Assembly: GCF_000313135.1 (NCBI RefSeq)
Contig: NW_004457245.1
Location: 48,454-91,731 of the forward strand
Direction: 5' to 3'
Length of the DNA stretch: 43,278 nucleotides
Source: Acanthamoeba castellanii str. Neff
Lineage: Eukaryota > Discosea > Longamoebia > Acanthamoebidae
The position numbers and the translations under genes are program-made. Within the stretch, counting starts at the first letter, position 1; each line of letters opens with the position of its first letter. Below, piece by piece: positions 9,148 through 19,483 of this stretch. The notes under the pieces were generated by a model. That model ran no database searches. It was given only the letters and a program-made list of their open reading frames with translations, and had not been told where the DNA came from.

Positions 9148-12067
9148 TTAGGACTTGGGCTTGTTGAGGAAGCGGAGCGACAGGTAGGCCAAGAAACGCG
9201 TGAGGATGATCACTCCGACAATGAAAATGATCTGCATGCGAGTTGGGTGAGTTGTGGAACATATGTGAAGAGAGAGAGAGAAGAGAAACGTACGTCGGCC
9301 CAGATCTCGGTCTCTACGTTGAGTCGGTTGAGGATGTCGTTGCCCGTGATCGGGTTGGAGCTGAAGGTGGACGGCGTCGAGGGCGTGTAGTTCTGATCGC
9401 CCAGGTCGAACTCGTTGAGCAGCATGAGCTCGTAGGTGTACTTCATGAACGAGGTCCAGCGCGCCCACCGAATCCACACGCGCAGGTTCTCCTGGGCGAT
9501 GAAGAAGCCACCGAGCAGGACGGAGCCCAGCACGAGGATGATCGACGCCGTCAGGGCCTTCTTGACGTCGAGCACCGTGGCACCGATCAGCAGGCCGATG
9601 CCACTGCCCAGCAGCGCGAACAGACACAAATATATGATATAGAGGATGAATGTATCTGCCCTTGGTGCTAGTCCGACCTGTGTAAGACGAATCACTTAAC
9701 GTGAGACACACGTTGCTTGCAACACCTCGACACATGCAATAGAATGTTGGGAATGCGTAAGGGTGTAAGGTGCGCACCATCCAGTACGTGATGCAGGCAA
9801 AGACGATGGGGAGCACGAGTTCGAGCGGCGTTTCGGCGACGACTTTGCCCATAAAGTAGGCCGACAGTCGATACGACCCTGTCGCTCGTTCCTTGTTTAG
9901 CACTGCTCGCTCGGGAGGGACTGTGCGTTCATGCATGAGTAAGGCAATCGCACACATGGACAACTGTGTGTGTTTGTGCGTCAAAGGAGCACATACAGGC
10001 GTAGAGGGCGTTGAACCAAGTGTTCATGATCCAGAACATCGTGCTGAAGAACAAGAAACCAGTTCGGTCGGCGATTTGGTCCTCTGCATTCCCCCATACC
10101 AGCGTGAGTCTTTGTGTCGTCGTGTGTGTGTGTGTGTTGCACTTACCGGTGGTGTCACGCCTGATCCACAGTAGGCCGGCGAGGACGGAGATAATGGCGA
10201 CTTGGATGATGCGGTCCCAGCCCAACAGGTCTCCCCGTCGCTGGATGAAGGTGCGCTTGGCCAGGACGTAGGTCTGCTGGTAGAACGGCGTCGGAAACTT
10301 CTTGCCCTTCTTCATGTCCCTGATCGAGGCCTTCTCGAGTTCGGCGTTGTCGGTCTCCAGCGACTGCTGACCGTTGTTGCCGGCGTGGCCGCCGTGTCCC
10401 TCCTCCCGGTCCTTCTTCTCGTTCTCGGCGTAGGTGTCGATCAGCAGCTGCCGCACCGTCCGCCCGTCCTTGATCTTTTGGTTTGAACTCACAACCTCCA
10501 CTGCGCCCACATTAGCGCCGTGTTTGTGTGCGTGTGCGGTGATGTGTGTGTGTGTGTGTGCGTGCGTGTGTGGGGTGATGTGTGTGTGCGTGCGTGCGTG
10601 CGTGCATGTGCGGTTCCGCAGGTGTTCCTGCTGTCGGCGGACGACGTGTGTGTGTGTGTGGAAATGCGTACGTGCGAAATCAGCGGGGTTGTAGGTCGAA
10701 GGGGCGTAGAGGCCGAGGGAGTTGAAGTAGTTCATGATCTCGCGTGCGCTGCCCGAGTAGACGACCCAGCCGCCCTCGGCCATGAGGAGCACCTTGTCGA
10801 ACATCATGAACATGGCCGACGACGGCTGGTGGATGGTGGTCACCACCGTGTGGCCGCTCTTGGCCAGCGTCTTGAGCGACACGATGAGCCCGAGCGACGT
10901 CGCGGCGTCGAGGCCCGACGTGGGCTCGTCCAGGAAGATCAGCGACGGGTTGCTCACAATCTCCGTCGCAATGTTTGTTCGCTTTCGCTCACCGCCCGAC
11001 ACGCCTCTCTATTTCCCACATAGCCCAGTCAGTTGTGTGCGTCGTGTGTGCGCGTGTGTGTCGTGTGTGTCGTGTGTGTCGTGCCTGTCGTATGTGTGTC
11101 GTATGTGTGTCGTGTGCGTCGTGTGTGTCGTGTGCGTCGTGTGCGTCGTGTGTCGTGTGTGTCGTGTGTACATACCACCCAGGCGCCGCCGACGATTGTG
11201 TTAGAGCACCGCTGGAGACCCATCTCAGTGATCACGTCTTCGACCTTCTCCCGTTTCTCCTTCCACGACATCTTCTTGGGCAGCTTGAGATAGGCCGCGT
11301 CGCGCACGGTGTTGCGCACGGTGATCTTGGGGAAGAAGATGTCGTCCTGCAGCACGTAGGCCATCCGGCGCTTGAACCGGCGGCCCTTGACCACCTCGCC
11401 GTTGACCAGCACCTCGCCCGTCACGTTCGACTTGATGCGCTGCGCCAGCACGTTCAGCAGCGTCGTCTGTTTATTGGGTTGATTTTAGCACGACCAACAC
11501 GCACACACACGACACACACACAGGAATGCGAACCTTGCCCGAGCCGGTGGGACCCATGATGGCGACGACCTGGCCGGCGTGCACGTGCCCCGACACGTTG
11601 TTGAGAATGGGAATCTCCCGCTTCTTCTTGAACCGGTTGGTGATGCTGGCCGGGATGGGCAGCTTCAGCAGCATCCGCGCGATGAAGCTCTTGGGCGGCA
11701 GCGGGATCACCACCTTGTAGTTGATGTTGTGCCACTCCAGGTTGAGCCGCCACTTGGGCGTCTGCGACGAGAACGGCACCGGCTGGTGGATCTTGGCGTA
11801 CTTGCTGACGATGTCGCCCAGGTGCTCCTCGTCCACGCCGAACAGCTCTTCGGCCTGCAGCAGCTCCTTCCCGTGGTCGGAGTCGCCGTCGGCCTCGAGG
11901 TCGATCTCGCGTCCGCGCCGGTCCGGCTCCCGCCCGCCGCCGAGCTCGTCCATCTCCTCCTCCTCTCCGCCTCCTCCTACGCCTTCATCGCGGGCTCGCT
12001 CCCTCTGTTCATCGACTTCGTTCGTCTGGTCTTCGCCCCTGATGTCACGATTGCCCAGGCTGGCCAT
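9148..12067 (-). CDS. ABCG (White) subfamily half-transporter
   Basis: ATP-driven membrane exporter that works as a dimer. Exons (minus): 12067-11534, 11466-11176, 11008-10672, 10500-10147, 10083-9997, 9920-9778, 9677-9294, 9231-9148; 737 residues. The nucleotide-binding domain comes first, as in ABCG proteins. Walker A GPTGSGKTT crosses intron 1 (residues 172-180). The Q-loop region is YVLQDDIFFPKITVRNT. The signature VSGGERKR starts exon 3, Walker B is SLIFLDEPTSGLD, and the H-loop is TTIHQPSS. YNPADFALEVVSS joins exons 3 and 4. The membrane domain has about six helices from residue 480 on, with FPPERAVLNKERATGSYRLSAYF as in White/ABCG2-type proteins. The N-terminal 95 residues and a linker near 380-410 are acidic and low-complexity. 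Substrate unknown. Confidence 0.92.
10519..10610. repeat. GTGTGC/GTGCGT repeat in ABCG intron 3
   Basis: Alternating GT/GC dinucleotides (gtgtgcgtgtgcgg, then long gtgtgtgtgtgtgcgtgcgtg) occupy the middle of the intron between exons 3 and 4 of the ABCG gene. Confidence 0.75.
11033..11170. repeat. GTGTGTCGT tandem repeat in ABCG intron 2
   Basis: About 15 copies of a GTGTGTCGT-like unit with point changes (GTGCGTCGT, GTATGTGT) fill nearly the whole intron between exons 2 and 3 of the ABCG gene. On the coding strand it reads ACGACACAC. Confidence 0.85.
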
Positions 12068-12963
12068 CCTTCTTTTTGAGTCCTTCTTCTACAGACGAAG
12101 TGGCAGTCTTCTTGTCTTGTCTCGGCTGTGCGTAGTGTATGTGGTGTCGTGTTGAGTACCTGCTGGGGTAAGTTGCGTAATGGAGGTCTGGCCTGCCTCC
12201 AACTCGCTTTAAAACCGACAGATTCCTGGTTGGGACACGGAGATAAAAAGAACCAACATAAAAAAGGCGATAAAAAACAAACCTAACGGGAGGATTCGGC
12301 AAATGTACGGAAATTTCATTTAGAGAACGTGATCGCCCAATCGTCCGGCGGTGGAGCTCTCGGTCACTTGCAACACACTGCAACCGTTAGTTTTATAAAG
12401 AGCCGACAACACATGTTTGATTGGCGGCGATAATGTGGTACGTACCGCGGAGCCCTTCGGGCGAAAATTCGGACCAAAGTCACTTGAACTTGCCACCAGG
12501 CGCGTTCAAGCCTGAACAAACGCGGGCCAGGATTGATCAAAGTGAGCGCGGGGCATTTGATGATAGCTCGGTACGTGCTTGCTCGCGTGTGCTGTGTTGA
12601 GTCATCTGAGTGTCATTGCGAAATACAGGGTCGGAACTCCTCTCGCCAGCTGCAGCAAAAGAGTGCGACCACAAGCAGTTCCGAGTGAGTGTCATGGCGG
12701 TTGTGCGTGTGCGGTGGTGTGTGTGCGCGAGTATGTAATGGTACTTGTGCACGCGGCGCCCTGGTATTGTGGAGCTCGGCGTTGTTCAACTCTGTTGGGG
12801 TGGACAGGAGGAGGAGGAGCATGGAAGAACAGTCAAAAGGACACACAACAACGCTAGAGAGTGAGAGAAGATGAGGCCAAAGTGTGGCGATGCATTGTTG
12901 ACTGGCTCCATCGATGGAGGGCTAGGAGGGGGCAACGGGAGGTGAGCTCCCCATATCCCCATC
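12068..12963. promoter_or_regulatory. Intergenic region upstream of ABCG and downstream of prefoldin 2
   Basis: Nearly 900 bp with no frame that has GC3-rich codon use or a recognisable product. It should hold the ABCG promoter (minus strand, near 12068-12400) and the prefoldin 2 3' end. The AT-rich strings aaaaaggcgataaaaaac (12260-12280) and ttttataaagagcc (12390-12405) are the only TATA-like sequences; neither can be assigned. GTGTGCGG-type repeats near 12700-12730 resemble those of introns, so a 5' UTR intron is possible. I see nothing else. Confidence 0.3.
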
Positions 12964-13621
12964 TCACACCAACACGCCGGAGCTGGAGGAAGAGGAGGAC
13001 TTGGCCTGGGGCGCGGGCGCCTCGTCTTCGTCCTCGCCCATGACTCGGATCTTGTGCTGCACCTTGAACTCGTTGAGCGCCTTGTCCTTCTGCAGCAGCG
13101 ACGCGTTGAGGGTCTTCAGGATCTGCTCGATCTGCACATATTCACAAGGTACCGCACAACAGAACACCAACGTAGTCAGTTGGGGGTGAGAGTGCACGTG
13201 CGGTGGTGCGTGTGCGTGTGCGTGTGCCACGAGCGACAAAGGGTAGGAGTGTGGGGGACGTACGCCTTCGAGGTTCTTGCGAACGGCCGGGAGCACTTCG
13301 CCCACGGTACGCTCGACGAGCACGCCGCCCACCAGTCGATAGCATCGTCGCCCGGCATCAAGGCCACTCACGGCATCAATCACAAGCCTGGCAATTACAG
13401 AAATGAAAATAAGCAAATCCGGGGGGGGGGGGTGAAGGAAACGGATGCTTGCAATTTAAATGGCAATAAAATGGCTTGTAAAAAGGGGCAATTGAATTGC
13501 CATACCGGTGCTCGTTTTGTTCGATTTCCAATTCACCAATCTTCTGCACGAGCTCGTTGCACTCGCTGCGCATCGCCTGGAATTGGCGAACAATCTGCTG
13601 CTGTTCGGGATTCGTCTGCAT
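12964..13621 (-). CDS. PFDN2: Prefoldin subunit 2
   Basis: Beta-type subunit of the hexameric prefoldin chaperone that hands unfolded actin and tubulin to the CCT chaperonin in the cytosol. Three exons (minus): 13621-13506, 13387-13264, 13131-12964; 135 residues, close to the usual length. The N-terminal coiled coil is QQQIVRQFQAMRSECNELVQ with ELEIEQNEHRLVID. The beta-hairpin core CYRLVGGVLVERTVGEVLPA is the best-conserved part of the family. The C-terminal coiled coil is IEQILKTLNASLLQKDKALN, followed by IRVMGEDEDE. A serine tail ends the protein. The gene is divergent from the kinesin gene with 158 bp between the two ATGs. The intron between exons 1 and 2 contains a run of ten G. Confidence 0.95.
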
Positions 13622-13779
13622 CTTGTGGCAATCGAGAATCGCCAGCCAAAAAATAAATAAAAATACTGTATTTCTTTGTCGACAAAAATAGAGAAACGGA
13701 ATAGTATTGTTGGCCGTGCAACAGCTGCGACGTCAAGTGAGCAAGCATTCGATTCGACTCTGTCCAGACAGTGACAGAG
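13622..13779. promoter_or_regulatory. Short divergent promoter, prefoldin 2 / kinesin
   Basis: Only 158 bp separate the ATG of prefoldin 2 (minus, 13621) from that of the kinesin (plus, 13780). Both promoters and both 5' UTRs must fit here or overlap the genes. The left half is AT-rich (aaataaataaaaatactg near 13650). No specific factor site can be named. Confidence 0.45.
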
Positions 13780-16700
13780 ATGGCTCATGCGAGTCCTTCC
13801 ACACCTGCCGCCGGCTCGCTGTTTGCCGGCGGGCTGACGGGAATGGAGACCGCCAATTGCCGGGTGGTGTGCCGATTTAGGCCCACGGTGCCCAAGGACA
13901 AGTCGGCGAAGCCGCCCAGCAGCACCTACAAGTATTCGTTCAACATCCTCTCGCCCATCCAAATCGAAATCGCCAAAGAACAGGTGTGCACCACAATTCT
14001 CCTCTTTTTATTACTTTCATTTATGAAAATTTTTTAGATATCTAATTAAATAATATTTATTTATATAATATTATATAATATTCATTCTTGTGCTTTGGCT
14101 GGTGGCGGCAGATTGGGCAGAAGACGTCAGACAACTTCCACTTTGACAAGATCTATGACGGCGCTGCAACACAGGTGCACACTACTCTCCCTACACACAC
14201 TGACGTTGTACAGGCAAGTGTGTTGGTCGGCACCACACTCACGCACCGCTCACTCTTGGTGGTGGTCACCACTTGCGCAGGAGCAAGTCTACGAGCACAT
14301 CGCCAAGGAAACGGTCGAGTACGTTTCCGCCACCCGCTCTCCCTGAACCGCCCAGGCACTTGCACTCACGTACTGACTTGCCCGGGGGTTCGGTGCGCTG
14401 CGTGTCCCAGGGACGTGTTGAACGGCTACAATGGCACTGTGATGTGCTACGGCCAGACCGGCGCCGGCAAGACCTACACCATGTTCGGACCCGAGCTCGA
14501 GAAGGACGCCCTCAAGGGCATCATCCCGCGTGCCATTAGGTGCGTGTGCCCCCTCTCCGATTCTTCTGCACGTGCGGCAGTTCTAATCGAGACACATGCA
14601 CCACCACCACCACCGCACGCACACGCACCACCGCACCACCGCACGCACACCACCGCACGCGCACACGCACGACAGTCAATTGTTTGTTTACATCACGAGG
14701 GATCGGGAGACTGAGTTCGCGATCAAGTGCTCGTTTCTCGAGATCTACAAGGAGCGCATTCGCGACTTGCTCAACCCCAAGAACGCCAACCTCAAAGTCC
14801 GTGAGACGCCCAGCCGCGGCGTGTGGGTCGACGGCATCACCGAAGAGGTACGTTGTGCAGTACCTGTGTATCGTGTGCGTGCGTGTGCGTGTGCGTGTGC
14901 GTGTGCGTGTGTGTGCGTTTGTGTGTGTGCCGTGCGGCTGCGTGTTGAACGCGCGTTGCTCGAGCACTGAAGGCAACCTATCCACCAGATTGTGTCTACT
15001 GAGTCCGAAGTCATGGAGCTTCTCAAGTTTGGCGCCCAGTTTCGACAAATCGGCGCCACGAGTTCGAACGACAGCAGCACACGCGCGCACAGGTATTGTC
15101 ATTGCCACTATTATTGTTTTTTTTACTTCTGTTGTTGTAGTTGTTAACGAATGAGTTTTTGTTCTGTGTGCGGTGGTGCGTGCTAGCTTGTTCATGCTCA
15201 CGCTGACCCAAAAGTTCCCCGACGGATCCGCTAAAACGGGCAAACTCAACCTCGCCGACTTGGCCGGTGCGAAAGGCCCAGCCCACGTTTGCCGCCTACA
15301 TTCAAGTCATTGACCCCGACCACACGCAACACCGCAACACACGCGCAACACGCACCATGCAGGATCGGAAAATATATTCCGTTCGGGCGCGACCGGCGCG
15401 CAGGTCGAGGAGGCCAAGAAGATCAACCAGTCCCTCTCCGCGCTGGGCAACTGCATCAAGGCCCTGTCGGAGCGCCTCCCGCACGTCCCCTACCGCGACT
15501 CGAAGCTGACCCACATTCTTCGCGTACGCGCGCCTCCCTTCTGAAGTCAGAATGAGTAAGTGGTTGACTTTGATCGACATGTGTCGTGTGTGCCGTGTGT
15601 GCTGTGTGTGCCGTGTGTGCCGTGCGTGCCGTGTGTGCCGTGTGTGTCGTGCACAGGATTCGCTGGGCGGCAACGCCAAGACGACGCTGGTGTTGTGCTG
15701 CTCGCCGCACCCCTTCGACGGCGAACAGACCCTGTCGACCCTCCGATTCGGCCAAAAGTACTGCTCCTCGTTCCCCCTGGCTTTCCTCCTCTGGGCGCCC
15801 AAAGCTCGTTCTCATGTTTTTTTTTCGCGTGTGTGCGTTTTTTATTTTTCTCTCTTGAATCCAACAAGGGCCAAGTCGCTGCGGAATATCGTCACCGTCA
15901 ACCGACAGCGAAGCAACTACGAACTGCTGCAGATCATCGAAATGCTCAAGAAGTGCGCACCTTCCCCGGCCTTGCCTCGTTTCGCCGCACACGCGCGTGC
16001 GACAGTCGTTCTCATCGCGCGCGACGTGCACGTTGTTTCCAGGGAGTTGCTGGCCATGAAGAAGTATGCCGAGTATCTGGAGGAGGAGCTGCGCAAGCTC
16101 AAGGGACCCAACTGGAAGCCCTCCATGCCGCGACCCAACTTTGTACGCCAGCTCCCCAGACGTCTGCCTGTCGACACATTTAGTCGGCCCGCCGTACACC
16201 CGCACAGGGACTCATCGAGTTGCGCGCGTATTGTGTGTGTGTGTGTGTGTGTGCGTGTGTGGTGTCATTTGTTAACACAGATGAGTGTGAGCATCACGAG
16301 CATGGAGAACAAGGTGCTCAACGAAGGCGCCGCCGCAAGTGGCGGCGGCGGTGGTGTTGGCGGCGGCGCCAAGGGCGCGCAGGCAACGACAGACGGCGGC
16401 GGGTACCAGCCCTATTACGAGGGCGAGGTGGAGGAGGAGCCGACCGACGACGAGAATGGCGGCGACGTGATCGATGCGCTGGACATCGCTCAGCTCAAGG
16501 TCGAGCTCGAGACCGCACGCGAGGAAGGCCAGATGCGCATCGATGAACTCACGCGCGAGCTCAAGGAGGTGCGCCTCACCGCGCACACGCACCACCGCAC
16601 ACGCACCACCGCACCACCGCACACGCACACGCACACGCAGAGAACTCATGTTGGTGCGTGGTAGGCGGCCGAGCAAGCCGAAGAGGATCGAGAGAAGATG

Positions 16701-19331
16701 AAGAAGCTGGCGGAGGAGCTGGCAGCCAAGCAGAGGGAACTGGACCAGATGCGGCGAGAGGCCGAGGACAAGGAGGACGCCCTCAAGAGCCAGGTCTCCG
16801 AGCTGCGCTACGAGGCCCAGAAGGCCGCACTCGATGTACGCAGTTCCCTGTCCGTGTGTCGTGTGTGTCGTGTGTCGCGTCATCGCGCTCGCTCACATTT
16901 TTTTTCAAAGGCGGAAGCGGAGGCGGCCAAGGCCACCATGCTCGCGCTCACCAACTCAGATCTCCTAAAGGTGCGTTCCAGCACGCATGGACTCGCCGTA
17001 AACGCCTGGCTCACATACACACCACACACCACAACCACACACACACATACACACCACCGCACACGATGTGAATGACGTAGGCGATGGAGGAGGCCAAAGC
17101 CAGCCTGAGCCTCCTGCACGAGAGCCACCGCCAGCAGGAGGAGAACGAGCGACGACGGCGCGCACAAGAGCTGGCCGAACTCGAGCGCGCGTTCGCGGCG
17201 GCCGCGGCCGAGCGCGAGCGGCAGATCAGGCAGGAGTTGACCGACAAGGCCGCCCGCGACAGCGCTGATGAGCAGCGGCGGCAGGCCATGGTGGCCGAGC
17301 AGACCGCAGCGGCCGCGGCCGCTGCCACGGCGACCACCAGCCAAGATCGGCTGACGTCAGCGACGTCGACAACAAAGGAAACGGGGTCTGAGGGCGCAGC
17401 TGGCGGGACCTGCCCGCACTGCGGGCGCTCCCGGCCCGGCGACGACGGCGGTGGACGTGACGTCAGCAGCAAAGACGCGGACGCCGAGCGCGTGCGACCG
17501 GACCAAGGCAAGCCCAGCAAGTCCACCGACGACGGCAGCGGCGGGGATGAATCGAAGCCGGCGATGGGCGACCAGCCGCGGAGCCGGCGGCGTAGCGAGG
17601 TGGTCCTGGGCGGCGACAGGCGCAGCAGCCTTGGGCAGGCGGCGCTGTCGGACGCCGGGGCGGGCAGCGCTGGCGCAGGCGCTGGCGCAGGCGAAGCTTC
17701 GTCGGGGGCGAGGGCCAGCCAGCGGTTGGGTGGTTCGGTGATGAACCTGCTCCCGCGCCTCACGTCGTCGGGCGACCTCGACAGCTACGCCGCATCGTCG
17801 CCCTCGGCCCTGCCCGGCCTCGCCGACAGTGCTGACGTCATCAAGCTCGCGGCGCGGGCGGCCAGCAAGTCTGATGGTGATGATGACGTCAGCAAGCGGC
17901 CGGCCGGCGAGAATGTGGCGGAGGAGATGGTGGTGAAGACGGGAAATGACAAGAATGCGGTGACGCGCACGCGGGACGACGAGACCCGTAAGTCGCGGAC
18001 CGACTCGGGTACGCGCATCTACGACCCGCTGCTGTCGCTCGAGTTCCCGGAGGAGCGGTGGCCGACGGCGTTGACTTCGACCAGCCAGCTGCTGGCCCAG
18101 CTCAGGACCTCGGGCAACGTCGAGGCCAGCGAGGGCGTCGGCTGCCGCAGCGCGAAGGAGATCGAACGCGAGGCCTCCATGGCCGTCGCCCAGGAATTCT
18201 CCATAGGTGCCGACACACGACACGCACGACACGACACACACACTCACCACCGCACACACACATACGAGCAGGTGTGCTCGAAACGCTGGATCAGCTGCGT
18301 CGTCAGGTCTCACAGTCCCAAGCACTGAACGTACTCTCCCATCGTCGCGCGTGTGCGTGTGCGGTCGTGCGTGTGCGCTAAACCGGAAAAAAACAGGACA
18401 TCGACGCCAAGAAGCTGCGGAATGTGGAGAGTCGCATTCAGGAGATGCAGGAGGCGCTGCTCAAGGAAAAGGAGGCCAAGAACCGGGTGCAGGACGCGTT
18501 CGACGAGGCCCGGGTCCAGTGGCAGGCGCGCGAGGAGGAGCTCAAGCGGCAGCTGTCGCTCTACGAGCAGGGCGTGCGGCGCGAGATCGAGCGCGAGACG
18601 CTCAAGTCGACCAAGGTGGTCAAGAAGCAGCGCCAGCGGCTGCGCGACGCCCTGTGGAGCAAGAAGGCCTACTCCCGCAAGGAGGCCCAGCACCGCGACC
18701 CGCCCACCAAGGTACCTTGAACACACCCCACGACACACACACACACACACCACACACGACCGCACACGACCGCACACACCACTACGGCCACACGCACTTA
18801 TTTTGTGTCGACTATGTAGGAGGGCTGGCTGACCAAGCAGGGCGGCCTCGTAAAGAGCTGGAAGCGGGTACACGACTCATTATTTTATAATTTTATTAAT
18901 ATTTAGTATTATTATATTTATATTTATATTTAATGTTATTTTTGTTATTATTTGGCAGAGGTACTTTTTCCTGCAGAAGGGGAGCATGTACTACTTCGAC
19001 GACCCGAGCAAGGACAAGGCCCTGGGCTTCTTCGACCTGCGCGGCTGCGCCGTCATGGACGCCGAAGAGGAGACCAAGAAGTACCACACACCACACTCGC
19101 TCTCGTTCGTCTGTTGCGTAATTGACTTTGATCGTGGGTGCGGTGTGTGCGGTGTGTGCGGTGTGCGTCGTGCGCAGGCCGTTCAGCTTTGGCATCTTCC
19201 ACAAGTCGCAGCGCACGTACTGGCTGCACGCCAAGGACCGGCAGGAGATGACCGAGTGGATGGACACCCTGCAGCAGGCCATCGACATGCTCGACGAGGA
19301 GGCCCAGCACCACGACCCCCCCGCCAAATGA
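13780..19331 (+). CDS. Kinesin-1-like motor with coiled coils and a C-terminal PH domain
   Basis: Microtubule motor; 20 exons, 1192 residues: 13780-13983, 14112-14174, 14281-14318, 14411-14539, 14676-14847, 14989-15092, 15187-15266, 15363-15523, 15657-15757, 15869-15952, 16043-16142, 16281-16568, 16665-16835, 16911-16970, 17081-18206, 18272-18330, 18397-18711, 18820-18867, 18959-19080, 19178-19331. Motor domain, residues about 28-365: CRFRP, P-loop [25 protein letters not shown], switch [11 protein letters not shown], switch II LADLAGSE, then [15 protein letters not shown] and [13 protein letters not shown] neck-type helix follows ([19 protein letters not shown]). The centre has a Gly/acidic linker, Ala/Arg/Glu-rich coiled coil, a disordered part and more coiled coil. 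Residues about 1086-1180 form a PH domain ([21 protein letters not shown] ending in the usual Trp, [11 protein letters not shown]). No FHA domain is seen, unlike kinesin-3. Cargo is probably membrane bound through phosphoinositides (inference). Confidence 0.92.
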
Positions 19332-19483
19332 CACACACCACACAACACACCACACACGACGCACGACACGACCCACGCGCGATTTACAATGTACAAGAAA
19401 GCTTTGCTGTAGTTTCGTGTTATGCGCGTGCGCACACACGACACGACACGCGCGTGCGATTGGGGGGGGGGCAAAGTTGAAGT

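Noticed and set aside
10975..11204. Tandem repeats that might be taken for a CRISPR array or telomere
   Set aside because: The units are 5-9 bp with no spacers, lie inside introns and vary by single bases; this is simple-sequence DNA, and the genome is eukaryotic.
16326..16380. GGCGGC repeats in the kinesin as a separate microsatellite element
   Set aside because: They are in-frame codons for a glycine/alanine linker within exon 12, not an independent repeat element.
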